Positions 51,724 to 60,867 are shown, counted from the stretch's first letter. The stretch is 64,000 bases of DNA from Alphaproteobacteria bacterium (GCA_016124385.1 WGNU01000001.1:372001-436000); one strand, 5' to 3'. The notes: a model not told the origin generated them from the sequence alone. Numbers and translations: made by a program.

Positions 51724-52074
51724 ATGGCTGAGCTTAAGCCGATGCAGGCATTGGCGCTGTGGCAGGACGTTACGCTGGAAAGCGTGCGGCGAGCTGAGCA
51801 CGATCTTTCGACGCGCCAGATGGCGATCCTTTTGACGGTCTATCTCGCGCCACCGCCGCACACGGTTCGGGGCCTTGCGGAGCGGCTCAACGTCTCCAAG
51901 CCCGCGATCACGCGCGCCCTCGACACGCTCGGTCGCTATGATCTTCTCAAGCGGCGACGCGATGAACAGGATCGCCGAAACGTGCTGGTGCAGCGGACAG
52001 TGCAGGGCTCCGTGTTTCTCAGCGATTTCGGCGACTTGATCAGTGCGGTCTTCGCAGGGCTTGCCACGACATGA
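51724..52074 (+). CDS. MarR-family winged-helix regulator (short)
   Basis: 116 residues. The winged helix is clear (STRQMAILLTVYLAPPPHTVRGLAERLNVSKPAITRALDTL, wing RRRDEQDRRNVLVQ), but the protein is shorter than typical MarR proteins and lacks most of the N- and C-terminal dimerisation helices. It overlaps the next gene by 4 bp (ATGA), so it probably controls or is simply co-expressed with the NlpC/P60 hydrolase and perhaps the upstream aminopeptidase. Confidence 0.82.
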   Translation: MAELKPMQALALWQDVTLESVRRAEHDLSTRQMAILLTVYLAPPPHTVRGLAERLNVSKPAITRALDTLGRYDLLKRRRDEQDRRNVLVQRTVQGSVFLSDFGDLISAVFAGLATT

Positions 52075-52919
52075 CCTCCGTGCTCGATCCGCGCGTCACG
52101 CCCGCGCGCGGCGATGTCGCGGCGGCGCACCTAGAGGGCACGGTCAGGGCGGAGCGCTTCATCAAAGGCGTGACGAGACGCTGCAGCACCGGCATTGCTG
52201 CACTGTGCGCCCGGCCCGATAACGAGGCCGAACGTCAAACCGAACTTATCTTCGGCGAGGACTTTACCGTCTATGACGAGGCGTTGGGCTGGGCGTGGGG
52301 ACAGGCGGCGCGCGACGGCTATGTCGGCTATGTTAGATCGGACGCCTTGGCCAGTGCGGATGTGCAACCCACGCACCGCGTTAGCGCTCGCATTACATTC
52401 GCTTTCCCGAGGCCCAACGTGAAGGCGCCACCCTGCCTGACCCTTCCCTACCTTACCGCGCTCAGCGTAACCGGGGAAGAAGGGGCGTTCCAAAAAACGG
52501 CCGAGGGCTATTTCGTGCCGCGCATCCACCTGAGCCCGCTGAATGAATCCCTAGCCGCCGACCCGGTCGCGGCAGCCCTTCGCTTCCTCGGCGTACCCTA
52601 TCTCTGGGGCGGCCGTACCGCCATGGGCCTCGATTGCTCAGGATTGGTGCAGACGGCCCTTGCCGCAGTCGGCATTGCGGCGCCGCGCGATACGGACATG
52701 CAGGAGGCGGCTCTCGGAGAAGCCAGACCGGTCGACGCGCAGGACCTGCAACGTGGCGATCTCGTGTTCTGGAAGGGCCATGTCGGCTGGATAGCCGATG
52801 AATGCTGGCTCCTCCATGCGAACGCGCACCATATGGAGGTTGCGCTGGAGCCTTTGGGAGACGCGGTCGCGCGTCTCAACGCTCAAGGGCTGCCGTTACG
52901 AGCCGTTCGTCGGCTCTAA
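52071..52919 (+). CDS. NlpC/P60 cysteine hydrolase with SH3-like N-domain
   Basis: 282 residues. The C-terminal domain (about 165-282) is NlpC/P60: catalytic Cys in MGLDCSGLVQTAL, His in WKGHVGWIADE, and a third polar residue in LLHANAHHM. The N-terminal part has bacterial SH3-like repeats (LIFGEDFTVYDEALGWAWGQAARDGYVGYV). It would cut peptide bonds in peptidoglycan stems. No signal peptide is evident; it may recycle cytoplasmic muropeptides, as YkfC-type enzymes do. Its neighbours are an aminopeptidase and MarR. Confidence 0.92.
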   Translation: MTSVLDPRVTPARGDVAAAHLEGTVRAERFIKGVTRRCSTGIAALCARPDNEAERQTELIFGEDFTVYDEALGWAWGQAARDGYVGYVRSDALASADVQPTHRVSARITFAFPRPNVKAPPCLTLPYLTALSVTGEEGAFQKTAEGYFVPRIHLSPLNESLAADPVAAALRFLGVPYLWGGRTAMGLDCSGLVQTALAAVGIAAPRDTDMQEAALGEARPVDAQDLQRGDLVFWKGHVGWIADECWLLHANAHHMEVALEPLGDAVARLNAQGLPLRAVRRL

Positions 52920-54463
52920 CATGGTCCCGCGCAGAGCCGGTGAATGCGAACCGTGTCGCCGTCAACCACGAACTCGTCGATCTTGCGATAGCGATTGGCA
53001 AGCCACAGTTTGGTCGGGGCGAAATCGGGTCTCTCGGCGTCACCAATGGACAACCGAGCGTCGGGTTCGCACTCGACGATGAACGTCGGCGGGCGAAGCT
53101 GAAGCTGGGCCAACAGCCGTTCTCCGCGCCCCTCGTTGAGCCCAGGCGGCAACGGCGTCACAGCGAAATCGGGAGAAGGCGAGAAAACGCCTAGTCGATT
53201 GTAGAGGACGCTCCCGGCGCCCAGAACCTGGAGACGGTCGCCCGGTGCCAGTTGCCGCGCGAGCATGGCTTCGGCGCGGGCGATGGCACCGTGTCCGTGC
53301 GGCCGCGTCATCGGTGAAAGAAGCGCGGTGACGGCGACGAGAAGAAACGCAAATCCAGCTGCCCGCCTCACAGGGGAAGCGGGCGTGCCATGCCAGGAGG
53401 CAAGCGGTGTATCGACCGCGTGAAAGGCAACGGCGGCAAACCAGATCATCAGGGGAATGAGCCGGGGCATCGAAGAGCCGTCGCTGTCGATGAGGAGGAA
53501 ACCTGTCAGGTCAAGCGCAAAGCCGATCAGCAAGAGCGGCACGAGAACGCCCGCACTGCGCCAGTCACCGTCCGTCCCGCCGAAGGGATCGGCAAAGGAG
53601 GGCGTCGCATCGAACGTCCCGGGCCACGTTTGCAGATAGGCGATGAGGCAACCGGCAAGCGCAACGGCGGAGATCCACGTGCCGAGCAGATAGTGACTGA
53701 GCGCGGACGGGATGCGCTGCGACATCTCCGGGAGGCTGAGCGTCGGAACGTATCCCAAGAGGTACTGCCCGACCATGTCGCCGAAGGCACCCAGCAACGT
53801 GACGATGGCGGCGAGAGGGAGGAGGACTGCGAACGTCGAGCCGGCGATCACGCCGGCCGCGCGCCAGGCGCCCCATCTCGCAGCCATGGCGACCGCCGCG
53901 ACGACGAGCAGTAGGGGAAGGAACGCGCGATCAAGAGCGATCAGAAACGTCGCTCCCAGGGCGAGGCCAATGGCAACGAGCCCGGAGGCCGTCTGCAGGC
54001 GGATGAAATGAAGCAAGCCGGCGAGAGCGACAAAATGCAGCGGCAAGGCGAGAAGTGCTTGCCCCCCGTCCGGCTGGAAGACATAGGCGCCACTCACGCC
54101 GAGCACGATCGCAACAAGAGATGAGCCGCGATCAAACGCAAGCGATAGTTCGTGATGGAGGATCGCGGCACTCGCGACGACCGCGAGTCCCACCAGGAGT
54201 GCAAGCGGCCCCGCGCCGCCGGTAAATGCCGACAGTGCGCCGATAACAAGAGCGATGGGGCCGTCCGTGCTGAGGACATCAACGTAGGGGACGCCGCCGG
54301 TGAGCATGACCCGGCCCGCATAGATGAGCGCACTCGTCGCTTCGCTGGGAGGTGTCAGCAAGGCGCACGGCATCGCGGCCGCGACGACAAGTCCCAGAAC
54401 TGCCAGATCCACCAGCGCGGGAACGCGCGAGCGGAGTTCATCGACCGTGCGCGCATGGCTCAT
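52916..54463 (-). CDS. Polytopic membrane protein, GT-C glycosyltransferase-like
   Basis: 515 residues with about ten hydrophobic helices in the first 380, then a soluble C-terminal domain of about 120. The early periplasmic loop GGVPYVDVLSTDGPIALVIGAL resembles the acidic first loop of GT-C polyprenyl-phosphate-dependent glycosyltransferases (PMT/ArnT group), and the next helix pairs follow that layout. The donor and acceptor are unknown; LPS or lipid modification would be a guess. Stop codons interlock with the NlpC/P60 gene over CTAA. Confidence 0.6.
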   Translation of the reverse strand: MSHARTVDELRSRVPALVDLAVLGLVVAAAMPCALLTPPSEATSALIYAGRVMLTGGVPYVDVLSTDGPIALVIGALSAFTGGAGPLALLVGLAVVASAAILHHELSLAFDRGSSLVAIVLGVSGAYVFQPDGGQALLALPLHFVALAGLLHFIRLQTASGLVAIGLALGATFLIALDRAFLPLLLVVAAVAMAARWGAWRAAGVIAGSTFAVLLPLAAIVTLLGAFGDMVGQYLLGYVPTLSLPEMSQRIPSALSHYLLGTWISAVALAGCLIAYLQTWPGTFDATPSFADPFGGTDGDWRSAGVLVPLLLIGFALDLTGFLLIDSDGSSMPRLIPLMIWFAAVAFHAVDTPLASWHGTPASPVRRAAGFAFLLVAVTALLSPMTRPHGHGAIARAEAMLARQLAPGDRLQVLGAGSVLYNRLGVFSPSPDFAVTPLPPGLNEGRGERLLAQLQLRPPTFIVECEPDARLSIGDAERPDFAPTKLWLANRYRKIDEFVVDGDTVRIHRLCAGPC

Positions 54464-54612
54464 CGAAAATTCCCCCTTGCGCTGACGCGCAACTGATGGT
54501 CGCCCGACACAGGGATCAGTGCAAATATTCCGCTGGCGGAGTGGTTAATCGGGCATATTTCGGCCGACCGGGTTCAGTTCGCCTGGTTGTCGGAAGGCAA
54601 GGTGAGTGCTGG

Positions 54613-54805
54613 ATGAAGTTGTCATCACGCGACGATGTGTCGGGGCGACGGATCGGCCTCGTCAAGGGGAGTGGGATAATCGATGTCGCGCGCTATCTCC
54701 GCCGCGGGCAAGCCGCCGGTCTGGCTGAAGGCCGGCGATCGCCTTCTCATGGAGATCGATCGCTTGGGCGCGATCGAAGGTGAAATGAAGAATGAGGGAG
54801 CCTGA
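54613..54805 (+). pseudogene. Remnant of a fumarylacetoacetate-hydrolase-family gene
   Basis: Two pieces of one protein family survive in adjacent frames. From 54613, MKLSSRDDVSGRRIGLVKG (followed by SGIIDVARYL) resembles the usual start of FAH-family proteins. From 54683, shifted by one frame, the translation contains KPPVWLKAGDRLLMEIDRLG and stops at 54803-54805, resembling the family's C-terminal end (PPVWLKPGD...EIEGIG). About 200 middle residues are missing, including the metal site. This indicates a large internal deletion with a frameshift at the join near 54680-54705. No function is expected. Confidence 0.7.
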
Positions 54806-54840
54806 GAAAAACGAACCCGGCCGTTCGAACGGCCGGGCCC
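54805..54840 (-). terminator. Strong rho-independent terminator after CYP153
   Basis: Perfect 22-bp palindrome at 54816-54837 (arms CCCGGCCGTTC and GAACGGCCGGG), followed on the minus strand by TTCGTTTTTCTC. It lies 27 bp past the P450 stop. Confidence 0.88.
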
Positions 54841-54863
54841 AATGATGACGTATTGGGTGGCTG

Positions 54864-56129
54864 CTAGGCCGCGCGCAGGCGAACCGGCAGCTTTGTAATG
54901 CCCTTGACGAAGTTCGAGTAGAGCCGCTCTGGCTCGCCCACGATCTCCGGGAAAAAGCCACGCTTCAAGATTTCTTCCCAAACGATCCGCAGCTGCATTT
55001 CCGCAAGGCGATTGCCGACGCAGCGATGAATCCCGAAGCCGAACGACAGATGTTGACGGGCACGCTCGCGATCGATCAGGAATTCGTCCGCACGCGGAAT
55101 AACCTCCTCGTCGCGGTTGCCTGAGACGTACCACATCACAACCTTGTCGCCCTTCTTGATCTTCTTGCCGCCGACTTCGGCATCATCGATGGCGGTCCGG
55201 CGCATATGGGCAAGTGGCGTCTGGTAACGGATGATCTCTGAAACCATGTTCGGCACAAGGCTGGGGTTCGCCTTCAGCTTCGCCCATTCTTGCGGGTTGT
55301 CGTTGAGCATCATCACGCCGCCGGAAATCGAATTACGCGTCGTGTCGTTACCCCCGACAATGAGGAGGATGAGATTCCCCAGAAACTCATTGCGATCCAT
55401 GTTCCGCGTTGATTCGCCGTGCGCGAGCATGGAGATGAGGTCGTTGCCGGGCTCAGAGTTCACGCGCGCGTTCCACAACTGCATGAACGCGTCCGCGCAC
55501 TGCCACAATTCGGCTTCGCGCTCCTCTTCGGTGGCAACAAGTCCATTCTCACCGGGGATCGTTGTGGCGACATCCGACCAGCGCGTCAGTTTACGACGCT
55601 CTTCGAACGGGAAGTCGAACAGCGTCGCCAGCATCTGAGTGGTCAGCTCGATCGAGACGCGATCGACCCAATCGAATGTCTCGCCGTGCGGCAGGCTGTC
55701 GAAGATTTTCGCCATCCGCTCGCGGATCGTGCCTTCGAGCTTCGCTAGATTGTCCGGCGCGACGATGGGGCTCACCACCTTGCGCTGCGCATCGTGCTTG
55801 GGCGGATCCATCGCGATGAACATCGGCAGGCGGAAATCCTCGCGCGGGTCGCGCATCGTGATCCCACCTAGATGCGCCTCCGAAGAGAACACATGGTGGT
55901 TTGTGTCGACGTTGACGATGTCCTTGTACTTCGTAATCGACCAATAGGGGCCGTAATCGCTTTCGGCGCAAAAATGGACTGGGTCTTCACGCCGCAGCCG
56001 CTCGAAATACGGCCAGAACGTATCGGTCTGAAAAAGGCGTTCCTGACTGACATCGATTTTGTCGAGCGGAATGGCGTAGGCTTCCGATTGGGCTTCTTGG
56101 CGCAACTGCGCGGCGGCGGCAGGGCTCAT
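54864..56129 (-). CDS. CYP153-type cytochrome P450 (alkane terminal hydroxylase)
   Basis: 421-residue soluble P450. Features specific to CYP153 are the I-helix LLIVGGNDTTRNSISGGVM, the segment YQTPLAHMRRTA with ExxR in EIIR, KKGDKVVMWYVSGNRDE, and the heme loop SFGFGIHRCVGNRLAEMQ. CYP153 enzymes hydroxylate the terminal carbon of medium-chain alkanes using a ferredoxin and ferredoxin reductase; neither is encoded nearby. It is monocistronic, ended by a strong terminator, and divergent from the PPOX-type gene. Substrate range is inferred from family only. Confidence 0.92.
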   Translation of the reverse strand: MSPAAAAQLRQEAQSEAYAIPLDKIDVSQERLFQTDTFWPYFERLRREDPVHFCAESDYGPYWSITKYKDIVNVDTNHHVFSSEAHLGGITMRDPREDFRLPMFIAMDPPKHDAQRKVVSPIVAPDNLAKLEGTIRERMAKIFDSLPHGETFDWVDRVSIELTTQMLATLFDFPFEERRKLTRWSDVATTIPGENGLVATEEEREAELWQCADAFMQLWNARVNSEPGNDLISMLAHGESTRNMDRNEFLGNLILLIVGGNDTTRNSISGGVMMLNDNPQEWAKLKANPSLVPNMVSEIIRYQTPLAHMRRTAIDDAEVGGKKIKKGDKVVMWYVSGNRDEEVIPRADEFLIDRERARQHLSFGFGIHRCVGNRLAEMQLRIVWEEILKRGFFPEIVGEPERLYSNFVKGITKLPVRLRAA

Positions 56130-56240
56130 GGACGCGGATCCTCCTCGGACGGATGCTTCTTGTTGGTCCTGGTACGATAATGCGTTGTTGACCTCCGTAT
56201 TTCAAGCGGAGATCTCCCAAACAATGTAGGGGATTAGGTC

Positions 56241-56852
56241 ATGGATATTGTCGCATCGATTGCGGAGCTCGAAACGATCTATGGCGCCCCGAGTGAAACG
56301 GCGCTGGTCAAGGTATCCGACCACGTCACCAAAGCCTACGCGCAGCTCATCGCCGCATCGCCGTTCGCGATCCTGGCGACGGTGGGGCCCGAGGGATTGG
56401 ACTGCTCGCCGCGCGGCGATGGCCCCGGCTTTGTCCGGCTCGGCGATCCGCGCACGCTGTTGATGCCGGATCGGCGCGGCAACAACCGGATCGATTCCTT
56501 GCGCAACATCGTCCGTGATCCGCGCGTCGCGTTACTGTTCCTAATCCCGGGCATGGGCACCACCTTGCGAGTAAACGGCACCGCGCAAATCGCGCGCGAT
56601 GAAGCGCTTTGCCATTCCTTCGCGGTCGAGGGTCATGCGCCGCGCAGCGTCATCGTGATCGAGGTGCGCGAGGTCTATTTTCAATGCGCGCGGGCGATCG
56701 TGCGCAGCCATCTCTGGAGCGCCGATCACCACGTGGATCCCAAGGCGCTTCCCAGTCCCGGGGAAATCTTGGCAAGCCTGAGCGACGGACGCATCGGCGG
56801 CGCGCGTTGTGACGAGGACTGGCCCGCGCGGGCGAAAGCCAGTCTGTGGTGA
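56241..56852 (+). CDS. PPOX-class FMN-dependent flavoprotein
   Basis: 203 residues with the pyridoxamine-phosphate-oxidase-like split barrel: ASPFAILATVGPEGLDCSPRG (flavin-binding first strands), LLMPDRRGNNRIDSLRNIV and VALLFLIPGMGTTLRVNG. The C-terminal ARAIVRSHLW is typical of the probable FMN-dependent enzyme subfamily. It is probably an FMN or F420-like reductase; no direct substrate evidence. It is the first gene of a plus-strand run with a globin and a symporter and shares a short divergent promoter region with CYP153. Confidence 0.85.
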   Translation: MDIVASIAELETIYGAPSETALVKVSDHVTKAYAQLIAASPFAILATVGPEGLDCSPRGDGPGFVRLGDPRTLLMPDRRGNNRIDSLRNIVRDPRVALLFLIPGMGTTLRVNGTAQIARDEALCHSFAVEGHAPRSVIVIEVREVYFQCARAIVRSHLWSADHHVDPKALPSPGEILASLSDGRIGGARCDEDWPARAKASLW

Positions 56853-56924
56853 TGGGGTTTGCTTGCCGCGGCCGCGATCCGCAGCCAAGCTGCCTCGCAA
56901 GAGATCGGAAGGCGGGAGCATCGT

Positions 56925-57332
56925 ATGCGGGACATCGAGCCCATCATCGCGGAGAGCTTGGAGCGCGCCTCCGAATTGGGCGGCGACCCGACGCCCCGCG
57001 TTTACGCGCGGCTGTTCGCCGATAATCCGGAGATGGAGCGGCTTTTCGTGCGCGATATCGATGGCGGCGTGCGCGGCAACATGTTGCAGCAGGTGTTTGA
57101 GGCCCTGCTGGACGCGGTCGGCGAGGGCGCCTTCGGCGCCAATCTGATCCGGTGTGAAATCGTCAATCATGAGAATCTGGGCGTGCCGCCCGATGTCTTC
57201 TGGAGCTTCTTCCCGGTCGTGCGCGACACGATCCGGGACATTCTCGGCGACAAATGGACGCCGGCGATGGAGAGCGCTTGGGGCACGCTCCTTGAACGCG
57301 TCGAGGCGGTGGTGCGGGAACAAGCAGCGTGA
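56925..57332 (+). CDS. Globin-family protein
   Basis: 135 residues, all-helical. The E/F region IRCEIVNHENLGVPPDVFWSF resembles the globin F helix (His-x-x-x-Gly-Val-Pro), so His in VNHENLG is the likely proximal heme ligand. The A-C helices start SLERASELGGDPTPRVYARL. Probably a single-domain oxygen- or NO-binding globin. The ATG at 56925 is used; the longer frame (56859) adds a non-globin leader. It overlaps the next start by 4 bp (GTGA). Confidence 0.8.
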   Translation: MRDIEPIIAESLERASELGGDPTPRVYARLFADNPEMERLFVRDIDGGVRGNMLQQVFEALLDAVGEGAFGANLIRCEIVNHENLGVPPDVFWSFFPVVRDTIRDILGDKWTPAMESAWGTLLERVEAVVREQAA

Positions 57333-58891
57333 GCAATGACAGCCAGCGACTCCCGGTCGCCGTCAAGGCGGTCTACGGAGTCGGCCAGATCGCCGAGGGT
57401 ATCAAGTCGGCCGCCTTCGGCCTCTTTGTGATGTTCTATTACAATCAGCTTCTCGGCCTGCCGGGTTCGCTCGCAGGGCTGTCGCTGCTGATCGCCCTTG
57501 TCTTCGATGCCATCACCGATCCCTTGGTCGGCTCGCTCTCCGATCGCTGGAAGTCGCGTTGGGGCCGGCGCCATCCATTCATGTATGTCTCCGCCCTTCC
57601 GCTCGGCATCACCTTTTTCCTGCTGTTCGCGCCACCTGCGGGCCTCGATCAGTTTGGCCTTTTCCTCTGGTTGACGGTTTTCGGCATCCTGGCGCGCGGC
57701 GCGATCACGCTCTTCTATATCCCTCATCAGGCGCTTGGGGCCGAGCTGACGACCGACTACGGCGAGCGCACCGCGATCGTGCAGTATCGCCAGGGTCTCG
57801 CCATCGTCGGCAGCCTTCTTTGCTACGCCATCGCCTTTCTTCTTTTCTTTGGGGGCCCCGAAGGCCAAAAGGTCGCCGGCAATTATCCGGGCCTCGCCGC
57901 GACCCTTTCGATCGTGATGGTGGCCGCGATTGCGATCTCCGCGCTCGGTACGCACAGCCGCATTCCCACACTTGTTCGCCCGCCGGCGGATTCGCGCATC
58001 ACGCCGGTTCAGTTGCTGGCCGATATGGTCGACACACTGAAGAACCCTTCCTTCGCGTGGTTCTTCACGGGCGTCGTCATCATCTTCCTGATGGTCGGCG
58101 TCGACAGTGCGCTCGCGCTCTACGTGAACACCTACTTCTGGCAGATCGCGGCCAGCGACATCTTTTTCTGGTCGATCGCCTATCCGATTGGCGCGATCGC
58201 GGGAGCCTTCGCGACACGCGCCCTCCATGCGCGCTTCGACAAACGCCCGGTCGTGATTTTCGGTTCGGCCTGTTGGGCGCTCTGCCAGATTGTTCCCGTC
58301 CTGCTGTTTCTCGCTGGACTCTTCCCCGAGGCGGGCTCCGACACACTCGTCTGGACGCTTGTCGCGATCCGCTTCATCCAGGGGGCCGGCACCGTTCAGG
58401 CGCTGATCACGGCCGGCGCGATGATCGCCGATATCGCCGACGAGCACGAGCTGCGCACGCACAAGCGCCAGGAGGGCGTGTTCTTCGGCGCGCTGTCCTT
58501 CTCGGGCAAGGTCTCGACCGGCCTTGGCAATTTCATCGCGGGCATGGCGCTCGAGATGATTGCCTGGCCGACGGGCGCCGAAGTGACGGTCAGTGACGTT
58601 GCGCCCGAGAAGATCGTCTGGCTCGGTCTTCTCTATGGCCCCATCGTCGCGGGCTTCGCGGTCGTCGCGATCTATTGCTACACGCGCTATCAGCTTGACC
58701 GCGAGAGACATGCTGAAATCCTTGTCGCGCTCTCTGAGCGTAAGCGCGGGGCGCCGCCCGAGGACGCGCGCGATGGCGCGCTCGGCTTTCCCGATGACAT
58801 CGCCGCCGACCTGCTTCCCGTTTCGGTCGGGCCGTTGGAGGAGCCGACTGAACGACCTGACAAGGAGCGTCTCGTTCGCACGGGCGACTAG
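57329..58891 (+). CDS. GPH-family (MFS_2) cation symporter
   Basis: 520 residues, about twelve membrane helices. The glycoside-pentoside-hexuronide:cation symporter signature is visible: FDAITDPLVGSLSDRWKSRWGRRHPFM between helices 2 and 3, and YIPHQALGAELTTDYGERT. Such proteins import sugars or related solutes with H+ or Na+. A hydrophilic C-terminal tail of about 60 residues is not typical. Substrate unknown. Start is GTG. The stop interlocks with rfbB over CTAG. Confidence 0.9.
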   Translation: MSNDSQRLPVAVKAVYGVGQIAEGIKSAAFGLFVMFYYNQLLGLPGSLAGLSLLIALVFDAITDPLVGSLSDRWKSRWGRRHPFMYVSALPLGITFFLLFAPPAGLDQFGLFLWLTVFGILARGAITLFYIPHQALGAELTTDYGERTAIVQYRQGLAIVGSLLCYAIAFLLFFGGPEGQKVAGNYPGLAATLSIVMVAAIAISALGTHSRIPTLVRPPADSRITPVQLLADMVDTLKNPSFAWFFTGVVIIFLMVGVDSALALYVNTYFWQIAASDIFFWSIAYPIGAIAGAFATRALHARFDKRPVVIFGSACWALCQIVPVLLFLAGLFPEAGSDTLVWTLVAIRFIQGAGTVQALITAGAMIADIADEHELRTHKRQEGVFFGALSFSGKVSTGLGNFIAGMALEMIAWPTGAEVTVSDVAPEKIVWLGLLYGPIVAGFAVVAIYCYTRYQLDRERHAEILVALSERKRGAPPEDARDGALGFPDDIAADLLPVSVGPLEEPTERPDKERLVRTGD

Positions 58892-59943
58892 TCTTTGGCG
58901 AGTCCGAGCCGCGCGCCGACTTGCGTGCGGGCTTTGATCGCCTCCCACCAGGCGCGGTTCTCGAGATACCAGGCGACCGTGCGCGCCAGCCCCTCCGGCA
59001 GCGAAACCCTCGGCGTCCAGCCGAGCGTGCGGGCGATCTTCGAGCCATCGATCGCATAGCGCAGATCGTGTCCCGGCCGGTCGGCGACAAATTGGATGAG
59101 CTGGCGGTGCGGGCGATGCGGTGAGGTTGGCAGCGCTTCATCAAGCCGGGCACATAGCGCCTCGACGAGCGCAAGGTTCGTCATCTCCGCGTTCGCGCCG
59201 ACATTGTAGGTCTCGCCCGGCGTCCCGCGCGTGAGGATCGTCAGAAGCGCATCGGCGTGATCCTCGACATAGAGCCAGTCGCGCACATTCGCGCCGGTGC
59301 CGTAGACGGGGATCGGCTCGCCCGCGAGCGCCTTGAGAATGACGACCGGGATCAGCTTTTCCGGAAATTGATAGGGCCCATAATTGTTCGAGGTGTTCGA
59401 GAGGACGACCGGCAGGCCATAGGTCTGCGCCCACGCGCGCGCGAGCATGTCCGAGCCCGCCTTGGTCGCCGCATAGGGCGAGTTTGGCCGATAGGGGCTC
59501 TCTTCCGTGAACTGTCCGCTCGGCCCCAGCGTGCCGTAGACCTCGTCCGTCGAGACGTGATGGAAGCGGAAGCGCGCGCGCGCGTCATCGCCGAGCGTCC
59601 GCCAATAGGCCAGCGCGGCGTCGAGCAGCACGGAGGTGCCAACGAGATTTGTCTCGACGAACGCCGCCGGCCCGTCGATCGAGCGGTCGACATGGCTCTC
59701 TGCCGCCAGATGCATCACGGCGTCCGGGCGATGCGCGGCGAAGGCGGCCGCGAGCGCCCCGCGGTCGGTGATCGAGGCATGGACGAACGCATAGCCGGGC
59801 GCGTCGGCCACCGTGCGGACATTCTCCAGGTTCGCGGCATAGGTGAGCGCATCGAGATTGACGACCGAATGGCCCTTCGCGATCGCGAGACGCACGACCG
59901 CCGATCCGATGAAGCCGGCACCGCCAGTGATGAGGATCTTCAT
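58888..59943 (-). CDS. rfbB: dTDP-glucose 4,6-dehydratase
   Basis: 351 residues, extended short-chain dehydrogenase fold. MKILITGGAGFIGSAVVRL binds NAD; STDEVYGTLG, the catalytic YAATKAGSD (Tyr and Lys) and NNYGPYQFPEKLIP are family signatures. It makes dTDP-4-keto-6-deoxyglucose, the precursor of dTDP-rhamnose and other deoxysugars of surface polysaccharides. rfbA, rfbC and rfbD are not adjacent. The ATG at 59943 gives the standard N-terminus; ATG 59970 adds nine residues. Confidence 0.94.
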   Translation of the reverse strand: MKILITGGAGFIGSAVVRLAIAKGHSVVNLDALTYAANLENVRTVADAPGYAFVHASITDRGALAAAFAAHRPDAVMHLAAESHVDRSIDGPAAFVETNLVGTSVLLDAALAYWRTLGDDARARFRFHHVSTDEVYGTLGPSGQFTEESPYRPNSPYAATKAGSDMLARAWAQTYGLPVVLSNTSNNYGPYQFPEKLIPVVILKALAGEPIPVYGTGANVRDWLYVEDHADALLTILTRGTPGETYNVGANAEMTNLALVEALCARLDEALPTSPHRPHRQLIQFVADRPGHDLRYAIDGSKIARTLGWTPRVSLPEGLARTVAWYLENRAWWEAIKARTQVGARLGLAKD

Positions 59944-60035
59944 GACGCACTCTGCCAGCAGGGGAGCCATCCGGCCGTACCAGCCGCGCGCGGCGCCAGC
60001 AAGGCCGGCACGGCGCGATCGCGCCGCTTGAGACG

Positions 60036-60125
60036 TGGCGGACAGAGAGGGATTCGAACCCTCGAGACGCTTGCACGTCTACACGCGTTCCAGGCGTGCG
60101 CCTTCAACCACTCGGCCATCTGTCC
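60036..60125 (-). tRNA. tRNA-Ser (anticodon GGA)
   Basis: Reading the minus strand, the 5' half of the acceptor GGACAGA pairs with TCTGTCC, followed by the discriminator G and an encoded CCA. The anticodon loop CTGGAAC gives anticodon GGA. A long variable arm (about 17 nt) and the T-loop GTTCGAATC identify a class II serine tRNA. 90 nt including CCA. Confidence 0.97.
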
Positions 60126-60381
60126 GTGAGCCCCTTTTTGGGGAGGTCGGGCATGCCACAGAAATTTCGCGAATGCGAGAGTGATCTTGCCGACCGTCCG
60201 CGGACGGTGCGTTTGGCCGCCGCGACGCCGATCCGCGCCGACCTGTGGCCCTGTCAACACAGAACAAGGGGGGGTCGATGCTTGTCGCCCCGCGGGTGAG
60301 GGGGTAGGGTTTTAACGGTTGCAGAACGTAACCGGCCGCTTCGGCCGGCTTGGGCGTGGCGGCTTTGGGGGGCCATCGCAT

Positions 60382-60675
60382 ATGATCATTTTTCGTTTTA
60401 TCGCTTTGATTTTGATTGTGGCGGCCCTGATGGTGCTCGGTCACGATGCGTTGACGTCGCTGCAGGCCGAAGAAGGCATCAAGATGGTCGCAGCTGGCGA
60501 GCTCTGGACCCTGCTTGAGCCCGGCAGCTACGAGGCCGCAAGCAGCTGGATCGGCTCGACGGGCGGCGAGGGCGCGGCGAGCGCCTGGTCGACCGTGATG
60601 GGCTTCCCGGCCTTCGCGGTTTTGGGCGTTCTTGGCGTGCTGCTCGCGATCATCTTCCGGTCGCGCGACGATTGA
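60382..60675 (+). CDS. Small membrane protein, first of a paralogous pair
   Basis: 97 residues. Two hydrophobic helices (FIALILIVAALMVLGHDAL and FPAFAVLGVLGVLLAIIF) flank a polar loop, with a basic C-terminal end. Not a named family that I recognise. It aligns with the protein at 60868: R(F/W)I at the start of helix 1, LG-x-D after it, GE-x-W-x-x-L-x-P in the loop, PA before helix 2 and FR near the end. The ATG at 60382 is used because the preceding 21 codons in the frame are Gly/Arg-rich and unlike a leader. Confidence 0.7.
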   Translation: MIIFRFIALILIVAALMVLGHDALTSLQAEEGIKMVAAGELWTLLEPGSYEAASSWIGSTGGEGAASAWSTVMGFPAFAVLGVLGVLLAIIFRSRDD

Positions 60676-60734
60676 CGGCTTAGCCGCCGGATCCGCGCGG
60701 GCGGCAACGCTCCAGCGCGGAAAGGCTCGGCTCG

Positions 60735-60770
60735 AAGGGCGGCGTCGGGGGGCGCCGCCCTTTGCCTTTT
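60735..60770 (+). terminator. Rho-independent terminator after the first small membrane gene
   Basis: 10-bp stem AAGGGCGGCG / CGCCGCCCTT (60735-60744 / 60753-60762), loop TCGGGGGG, then TGCCTTTT. Placed 60 bp after the stop codon. Confidence 0.7.
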
Positions 60771-60867
60771 CCGGCGGCCGCGTAATTCCGTGATGCCGAT
60801 GGCCCCCCTTGCCCGTGTAAGCTGATGGCCTGGATTCGGGGCGGCGCGCGCCGCCGGGGTGGCAATC

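Noticed and set aside
57167-58948. 593-codon minus-strand open frame
   Set aside because: Antisense to the GPH symporter and the globin gene; charged low-complexity translation, no family resemblance.
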